This document shows positions 7,407 to 16,400 of a DNA stretch of 64,000 nt, piece after piece. The translations under genes and the position numbers were made by a program. The DNA is from an uncultured Lysobacteraceae bacterium (lineage in GTDB: Bacteria; Pseudomonadota; Gammaproteobacteria; Xanthomonadales; Xanthomonadaceae): contig CAMLLG010000001.1 of assembly GCA_946480825.1 (NCBI GenBank), forward strand, positions 60,801 to 124,800, in the 5' to 3' direction. The notes under the pieces were generated by a model, which did not search any database, was not told where the DNA came from, and saw nothing but the letters and a program-made list of their open reading frames with translations. Numbering within the stretch: position 1 is the stretch's first letter; each line of letters begins with the position of its first letter.

Positions 7407-10400
7407 TCAGGTCGCGCCCGTCTCGTAGATCGCGTCGAGCGCATCCTCGAACTGCAGACCCGCCATGCGCTGCGCCATCGCATCGGACGCCGGCGGGCGA
7501 CCCGGTGCGTAGAGCGATTCCAGCATCGAGGCGAATTCTTCGTCGTGCGTGCGTGCGGCGTCCGGCGTCGACGGGCAGCCGATGGTCAGACCCTTGATCT
7601 TGATCAGCACGCGACCTTCGGCATCGATCACGTCGATGTCGATCGCGACGCGACCGTCATGGCGACCGCCGCGCGCCGAACGCACCCAGATCATGCCCTC
7701 ACGGGCACCGACCGGCGCGAACGCGATGCGTTCGAGCGCGAGCAGGGTCGTCGCCGATGGCGGAACGCCGTCGCCGGCCAGATGATCGAGAGCGGCCAGA
7801 TGCGAGAGCGAGAGCAAGGCGAACGTGTCCAGCGCATCGGACGCTTCGCCCGTGCCTTCCGGCGCGGGCGGCAGGCGGAATTCGAGCAGTTGCTGCCGCT
7901 CGCCGCGATGACAGGCGACCACGCCATCCGGCAGCCGGTCGCGGACCATGCCGGCATCGACCATCGCGCCGTAGAAATTCGCGGCGTCGTGGACTTCGCC
8001 GCAGAACAGCGTGCGCAGTTGCGCCACTTCGATGCGGCCCGGATCTTCGCCAGCTTCGTAATCGCCGGAGCCTTCGCACAACACCGACTCGCCGTCCGCG
8101 CCCGCGACGCTCACGTCGAAGTCGAAGCCGCTGCGGCCGGTCGCGTACAGATTCGCGGAGACTGTGCCGCCCGGTGTCGCCGGTTCGCCCGTCCACGCCA
8201 GAGAACGCAATTCGATGCGCGCCGTGCGGCCGTCGTCGCCCAGGGATTCCCGCACCGCCAGTCGGACCATGTCGACCGGCAGCAGGTCGGGCAGTCCGGC
8301 GTCGGAACGAAGCGCCGTGCCGCGCAGCGACTTCTCGAGCACCGCACAGTCGGACGCGAACGACTGCCGCCCGAACACCGAGACATTGCGATGCAGCAGC
8401 GGATGCATGATCGCCTGGGTGCCGGCGGTCACTTTTTCGGGATCGCTGCTGAACCAATAGCGTTCGCGCGCGAAGGCGTACGTCGGCAGCGCGCAGCGGC
8501 GCATGGCGTAGCCGGCGTACAGCGTCTTCCACGCGGGCTCCTGCCCCTTCAGCCAGACATCCAGCAGCGCCGCGAGATCGCGTTCGCGCAGCCACTGCGC
8601 GATGGTGTCGGCATCGGTGGGTTTGGTGTCCGATTTGCGACGGACGCTGGCCTGTTTCACGCCGGCTTTTCCGGCATCGCCGTCGACGTAGGCCTGCAGC
8701 CGTTCGATCAATTCCCGGGTGGATTCGACGACCAGTCCCATGCGTTCGGGCATCGCATCGCGCCCGATCTGCAGGGTGTAGGCGATGTCCGCGAGATCGT
8801 CGGCGAGCTCGTCGTCGACGTGTTTCGCCAGATACGCCGCCAGGCGGCCGGCGTTGGCCCGCAGCCGATCGGCGTTCTTCGCCGACAGCACGATCAGGTG
8901 CGGCCCGCGCGGACGTTCCTGCGAACGGACCTGCGCGTCGAGGTATTCCTCCAGCACGATATGCACGTTCGCGCCGCCGAAGCCGAAGGAACTGATGCCG
9001 GCGCGACGCGGGTACGGCCTACCCTGATCGTCCAGCGCCGGTTCCCAGTCCTGCGTCTTCGCGACCGGGTAGAACGGCGTGTTGTCGAGATTGATGTACG
9101 GGTTGAGCTTCTCGAAGTGCAGCAGCGCCGGGATCTGCTTGTGCTTGATCGACAGCAGCACCTTGAGGATGCCGGCGATGCCGGCGGCGGTTTCGAGGTG
9201 GCCGATGTTGGTCTTGGCCGAGGTCAGGCCGATGTGCGGCTTGGTCGGCGGCGGCAGCTGATGCTTGCGGTAGAGATCCGAGAACGCCTTCTTCATCGCC
9301 TGGATCTCGATCGGATCGCCCAGGCCGGTGCCGGTGCCGTGGCATTCCAGATAACCGACGCTGCGCGGATCGATCTCGGCCTTTTCGTAGGCCTCGACCA
9401 GCAGATCTGCCTGCGCGTTCGGGTTCGGGGCGGTCAGCATCGTCGCCTTCCCGCCGTGGTTCTCGGCGGTGGACTTGATCACGGCGTAGATGTGGTCGCC
9501 GTCGGCGATCGCGTCTTCCAGCGGACGGATGAAGATCGCGCCCGAGCCTTCGCCGCGCACGTAACCGTTGGCGCGCGCGTCGAAGGTCTTGCACTTGCCG
9601 TCGTCGGCCAGCATGCCCGCCGCGCCGAAGGAGATGTGGCCCGCGGGCGTGAGCATGACCTGCACGCCGCCGACGATCGCCATGTCGGAACTGCCGGTGT
9701 GGATCGATTCGATCGCGCGGTGCAGCGCCACCAGCGAACTGGAGCAGGCGGTGTCCAGCGGCGCGCTGGGGCCATGGATGTCGAGCAGGAACGAGACGCG
9801 GTTGACCAGGATCGCGTGCGACGTGCCGGAGGCGGAATAGCCGTCCAGCTCGGCGTGGTTCATCACCATCATGTCGATGTAGTCGCGGGTCGCCGCACCG
9901 ACGAACAGACCGGTCTTGGTGCCGGCGAGGTCGGAGACCTTGTGTCCGGAATCCTCGACCGCGCCCCAGACGCTCTCCAGGAAGATGCGCTGCTGCGGAT
10001 CCATCATTTCCGCTTCGCGCGGCGAAATGCCCCAGAACAGCGGGTCGAACTTGTCGACCTCGCGCATGAAGCCGCCCCACTTCGACAGCGTCTTGTTCTT
10101 CTCGGCCATCGGATCGCCGTAGTACGCCTCCCAGTCCCAGCGGTCGGGCGGGATCAGCGTGACCATGTTGTTTTCGGCGTTCCGCAGCTTCTCCCAGTAT
10201 TCGTCGACATCGTCGGCCTGCGGCATCACGCCGCTCATGCCGACGATCGCGATCGGGCGCTCGACGAACCGGCGCTGCGGCGCGAAGCTGCCGCCGCCAC
10301 CCGCACCGTCGGCGGCCGCCGCGGACAGCGGCGCCTCGACGATGTCCAGCTTCTTCTTGAAGCCGATGGCCGCCTGTTCCGGAGCGGCGGCCGCATCCGC

Positions 10401-13400
10401 GCGCGGCGCCGCCGATGCCGCAGGTGCCTGCGCGCTCTGGCCGTGCACGCGCAGGATGTTGTCGCGGTGATCCTGGGCGAGATGCTTCGCGATCTCGCGG
10501 ATGTTGGGATATTCGAAGAACGTGACCGGGGTGATGTCGAGGCCGTATTTCTCGTTGACCAGATTGCTGAAGGACGTGAGACCGATCGAATCGAAGCCCA
10601 GATCCAGCAGGATCGCGTCGAGATCGATATCGTCGGCATCGATCTTGAGGAAATCCATGACGATGCGCGACAGCGCATCCTGGACCGCGAGGGTGAGATC
10701 GTCGCCACCGCCCGCCGCCGCCGCGGGTGCGCCCGCGGCGGGAGTCGCGCCGGCCTGCGCGGCCGGTGCGGCCGCGACCGGCGCGGCGACTTCGGGCACG
10801 CCGATGCCCCAGGCGCGCTCGATCTTCTCGCGCACGCCCTGCATGACCGCGAGGTGCGACAGTTCGGTCTGCAGGCCGAGCATGAAAGCCTGCACGCCGA
10901 TGTCGCGTTCCAGCGCCTTGATGCCGAGGTTGCGTTCGAAGAACAGGGCGGTCTGCTCGTCCAGACGCATGCCGCCCTCGGCCCAGATCGACCAGTTGAT
11001 GCTGAGGGTCTTGCCATGGCGGACGCCGTCGCGCGCACGGGCGTTGCGCTGCGCGGCGAACGCGTCCATGTAATGGTTCGCGAACGAATAATCGCTCTGC
11101 CCCGCGTTGCCGGCGAGCGCCGCCAGCGACGAGAACATCACGAAGAAATCGAGCGCATCGCCGCGCGTGGCTTCGTCGAGCAGGACCGCGCCGAGGACCT
11201 TCGGCGCGAAGACCGCCGCCATGTCCTCCCAGGTCTTGTTGCGGATGTAGGCGTCGCGCAGCACGCCCGCGCTGTGGATGATGCCGTGGACCGCGCCGTA
11301 GCGCTCGCGGCAGGTGCCGACGAGGCGTTCGACATCCTCGCGGACGGACACGTCGGCCTGGACGTATTCGATCTCCGCGCCGGCGGCGCGCAGGGTTTCC
11401 AGCGTGGCCTCGATGTCGCTCTTCAGGGCGCTGCGTCCGCTGAGCACCAGGCGCGCCTGGAAGGCTTTCGCCAGATGTTCCGCGAAGATCAGGCCGAGCC
11501 CGCCGGCACCGCCGGTGATGACGTAGGCGCCGCGGTGCCGGATCGGCGTCGCGGTGAAGGTCCCGTCGTCGGGCGTCGGGCAGGCTTCGATCCGGCGCAG
11601 ATACCGGCGACCGTCGACGTAGCGCACGGCCAGCGCCTTGGTGTCCTGGCCGAATTCGCGCGCGAGCGAAGCGACCACCGAGGCGTCGAAGGTCGGTTCC
11701 GGCTGCTGGAACTCGATCACCTTGCACGCGAGCTTGGGGCTTTCCGCGCGCAGGATGGTCACGAAGCCCTGGATGGCCTCGTTGTACGGCTGCGGTTCGT
11801 TCGAATCGCTGAAGTACACGTAATTCAGGCGCACATCGGCTTCGCGCTTCTGCGCGATGATCGCCTGGCACAAGTGCAGGAACGCGCGCACGCCGAGATC
11901 CAGCGCACGGGTCGTGCGCTGCGCTTCGGTCAGCGCGGTGCCGTCGGCATCGTGCTTCGCCATCGGCAGTGCCGACCATGCGAAGCACACCTGCAGCGGC
12001 GAACCGCCGGTGTCGCGCAGCGCGGACAGCAGCGCCTCGAAATCTTCGCGGCGGCCGCCATCGACACGGTAATGGTCGTCGTCGACGCGGGCGAAACCCT
12101 CGCCCGGCTGGATCGCGATCACCCGGCTGGCGGTGTCGCCCGAGGCCGCCAACTGGGCGCGATACGCCGCGTCGCCGACGGCGTCCGGCACGAACAGCAG
12201 AATGGTCTGGGCCGGCGCCGGGCCGGCGGACACCGGCTCGATCGCCGACGACTGCCATTCGGTGCCGTAATACAGGGTCGAGAACGCCGAACCATCGCCG
12301 GCGGCCGGCGCCTTCGCGGCACCGCCCTGCCCCGGCTTTTCGTGCACGTCGAGCAGCGGCACGCCGACCGAATCGCGTACCCGGACCAGCACCTTGCCGT
12401 GCTCGTCGACGATGAGCACGTTCATCTTCGAGACGTTGGACGATTTCCTGGCGTCGTTCGCATCGGTGACGTAGCTGTAGCAGACCGGCGTGAGCGGATG
12501 GACGATCTCCACTTCGCCCAGCGAATACGGCACGAACATCTCGCCGCCGGTGTCGGCCAGACGCGCGCCCATCGCCGCCTGGAACGAGGAATCGACCAGC
12601 GACGGGTGCAGCACGAACTCGTCGAACCGCACCGCATCCAACGCGGGGATCTTCAGCGCGCCGAGCACTTCGAAGCTGGCCTGCGGATTGCGATAGACCT
12701 CCTGCAACCCCTGGAACGTCGGGCCGAGGCCCAGGCCGAGAGTCCTGAACTGCGGATAGGCGCGTTCGGCGTCGGTGACCTTTTCGCAGCGTCCGCGGAT
12801 TGCTTCGAGGTCGACGAATTCGTCCTCGGCGGCCTCTTCCTGCGCGGTGGCGTACTGCAGCTTGCCCTGGCAGTACAGCTGTTTGCCGCCGCCCTCGCGT
12901 TCGCTGAAGACCTCGAACATCACCGTGTCGCCCGCGGGCTTCAGTTCGATGAAGACTTCGTTGGGCACGCCGTTCTGGACCGTCAGCGGGCTGACCCAGA
13001 GGATGTTGCGGATCCGGCGGACCTTGCGCCCGGCGGCGATTTCGCCGGCCTTGCGCGCGAAGTCGAGATAGGCGACGCCGGGCAGCGTCGGGATGTCGGA
13101 GACCAGATGGTCGTAGATGAAGAATTCGCGATCGGTGAAGACCTTGCGGAACAGCTGGCGTTCGAACGTGGATTCGTTGGTGTCGATCAGCGGATGCAGC
13201 GCGGCGGTCGAGGACGCACCGATCAGCATCGAGGCGCCGTCCGCGGGCTCCAGCCAGTGACGCTTGTCGGCGAACGGATAGCTCGGCAGCGAAATGCGCC
13301 GGCCCAAGCCCCGTTCCTGCATGCTCTGTGCCTGCATGCCCTGCCAGTCGGAGACCAGTCCGTCGATCCACAGCTGCGCCAGCTTCTGCGGATCGCGCGA

Positions 13401-16400
13401 CTGCGCCAGCAGATCGATGAAGGCGTCCTTCTCCTTGCGGTTCAGGAGCTTGGTGATGCCTTCGGCGTTCTTCACGTGGCCGACGAGGATGTGCTCGTCG
13501 CGCGCGTTGGTCAGGAACGCCTGCAGCCTGTCGAGCAGCTGTTCGCGGCTGCCGGCGATGATGGCGACGCGGTGGTCGAAGGATTTGCGGCCGAGCTGCA
13601 GGGTGAAGGCGATGTCGTCCAGGCGCGGCGGCGCGACATCGTCGCGGTGCGTCTCGACGAAGGCCTTGAGCCGTTCCGCCGCCTGGCGCAGCTGTTCCTC
13701 GTTGCGCGCCGACAGCGGAAAAATCCGCGGTTCGCGTCCTTCGGCGCCGGCATCGGCATCGGCGTCGACGGCTTCGAGGATGACGTGGGCGTTCGAACCG
13801 CCGGCACCGAAGGAACTGATGCCCGCGCGCAGCGGGTACACCACGCCGTCGACCGTCTTCGGCTGCCACGGCGAGAGCGCCTGATGGACGACGAAGGGCG
13901 AATGCGCGAAATCGATGAACTCGTTGAGATCGGCGGAATGCAGCGACGGTACCAGCGTCCTGTGGCGCATCTGCAGCAGGGTCTTGCAGACGCCGGCGAT
14001 GCCGGCCGCGGCTTCCAGATGGCCGATGTTGGTCTTGATCGAACCGATCGCGCAGCTGTGCTGCGGCACGTCGTAGCGTTCGAACGCCTGATTGAGACCG
14101 GAGATCTCGATCGGATCGCCCAGTTCGGTGCCGGTGCCGTGGGCTTCGATGTAACCGATGCTGCGCGCATCCACGTCGGCCTTCTTCAGCGCCGTGGTGA
14201 CGACGTCGCACTGCGCCTTCGAATTCGGCACCGAGAAGCCGCTGTTGCGGCCGCCGTGGCTGATCGCGGAGCCCTTGATCACCGCATAGATGTTGTCGCG
14301 ATCGCGCCTGGCCTGGGCCAGCGGTTTGAGCAGCAGCGCGCCGACGCCCTCGCCCGGCACGTAGCCGCTGGCGCCGCGACCGAAGGCGCGGCACAGGCCG
14401 TCTTCGGACAACAGCCCGCCGGCGACGGTGATTTCCTGCTTGCACTGGTGCACGTCGAGATTGACGCCGCCGACGAGCGCCGCGGCGCACTCGCCGCGCT
14501 GGATCGCGTCGCAGGCCAGATGGATCGCGGTGAGACTGGCCGAACACGCGGTATCCACCGCGATGCTGGGGCCGGTGAAGTTCATGAAATAGGAAACGCG
14601 GTTCGCGATGCTCCACAGGAACGAATTCGCGACCACCTTGTTGCCGGCCAGGCGCTCTTCGGCGCCGACCATCTGGTACATCGCCCACACCGCGCCGACA
14701 TACACGCCGATCTGGCGTGCGCCCAGCTCTTCGCTCTGGAACGCTTCCGGGTAATAGCCGGCGTCTTCCAGCGCCTCCCAGGACACTTCGAGGAACAGAC
14801 GTTCCTGCGGATCCAGCGTCTCGGCCTCGCGCGGCGAGATGTTGAAGAACAGCGAATCGAAGCGGTCGAGATCGTCGATGAAACCGCCGCGGTAACGGCC
14901 GAGCGCATCGCGGTTGCGTCTGCGGTCGTAGCGGGACTGCGGAATTTCTGTGATGCAGTCGCGGCCCTGGGTCAGGTTCGCCCACAGCTCCTCGGCATTG
15001 CGGGCCTTCGGCAGACGCGCGGCCATGCCGACGATCGCGATGTCCATGCGCTCCGCCGCAGGCGTGTTCTCGGCGGAGCGGTGCGCGGTGCCGGGCGACG
15101 GCGCAGCGGCATTGGCTGCATTGGCGACATCGGCGGTCGGTGGCGTCGCGGCGGGCTGCGCCGTCGATGCTTGCGTCGAAGCCTGCGGCCGCGACGCGTG
15201 GTCGACGCCGGCTGCGGCCGCGTCGACCGCCGTCGGCGCCAGCAGGCGCGCGAGCGCATGGCGGGCGTTGAGATCGCCGACGCCGTCGGCGGCGACGAGA
15301 TCGGGAAGATTGACCTTGTTCGCGAAGGCGGCGATCAGTCGATCGCCGAGCGTCTTCACTTCGTCGGGCTTGAGGCCGACCGGAATCGCCAGGCGCACCA
15401 GCTGATTGAGCGAGGAATTCTGCTGCATGCCGACGCTGTGGGCACCGGCGCGGATGCCGGTCGCCAGATACAGCCAGGCGGTGAACGACGCCACCGGCGC
15501 GGCGAGGTCGCGGAACTCGGGAATACGCTTGACGTCGATCAGCACGCAGTGCGCCAGCGACGGGCGCACGACCGGCAGCCCCTGCCCGGCGAGGCGCTGG
15601 CCCAGCGCGCGCACCGCTTCGATGCGGCGACGGACCTGGGCTTCGATGAATGCGCGGTTCTGCATCGAGGCCGCGATGCACTTGCGATCGATGACGTCCA
15701 GCGCCGTGCCGCCGCGCTGTTGCAGCGCCTGCAGCCGATCGTGCAATGCCTGGTCGTTGGTGGCGATCAGGCCGCCCTTGTTGACGCAGAAATCCTTGGC
15801 CAGGCTGGCGACGACCGCGTCGGCCTGCGACAGCAGCGCTTCGGCGACCTGCCACAGCGGCGCTTCGCGCCATTCCGGATCGTGTTCGATCACGACCAGC
15901 GCATTCTCCAGCACGCGCGTGGCGTCGAGGACCAGCGGGATGCGCTGCGGCGCCAGCAGCGCTTTCACCTGTCCGAGATGCGCCAGCGACACCGCGCCGC
16001 CACCGGCGGCGTTGTCGGTCAACTCGATGCAGACATAGCCGATGTCGGCGCCGTACGCGGCGATTTCGGCCTGCAGCGCGGTGAGGTCGAGGTCGCCCTT
16101 GAACGGCGTGTCGGCCTGCAGATCGAAGACCGCGGCCGCGGGCATTTCGCGCGGCGAAAAACCCTTGTCGATCTGGTGGTAGATGGTGCTGGGGAACAGG
16201 ATGTTCTGCGGCACCCGGCCCTTCCTGTCCCAGGCCTGGCAGAACAGATCCTCGGCGGCGCGGCCCGATGCGGTCAGAGTGAAATGGGCGAACGGAAAGA
16301 TCCGGCGCAGGCTCGCGTTGACGTCGACCGGACGCTGGATCTGCGCGAACAGCGTCGCCATCTGCCGGTCGATGGCCGGCAGCGTCAACTGCGCCCACGA

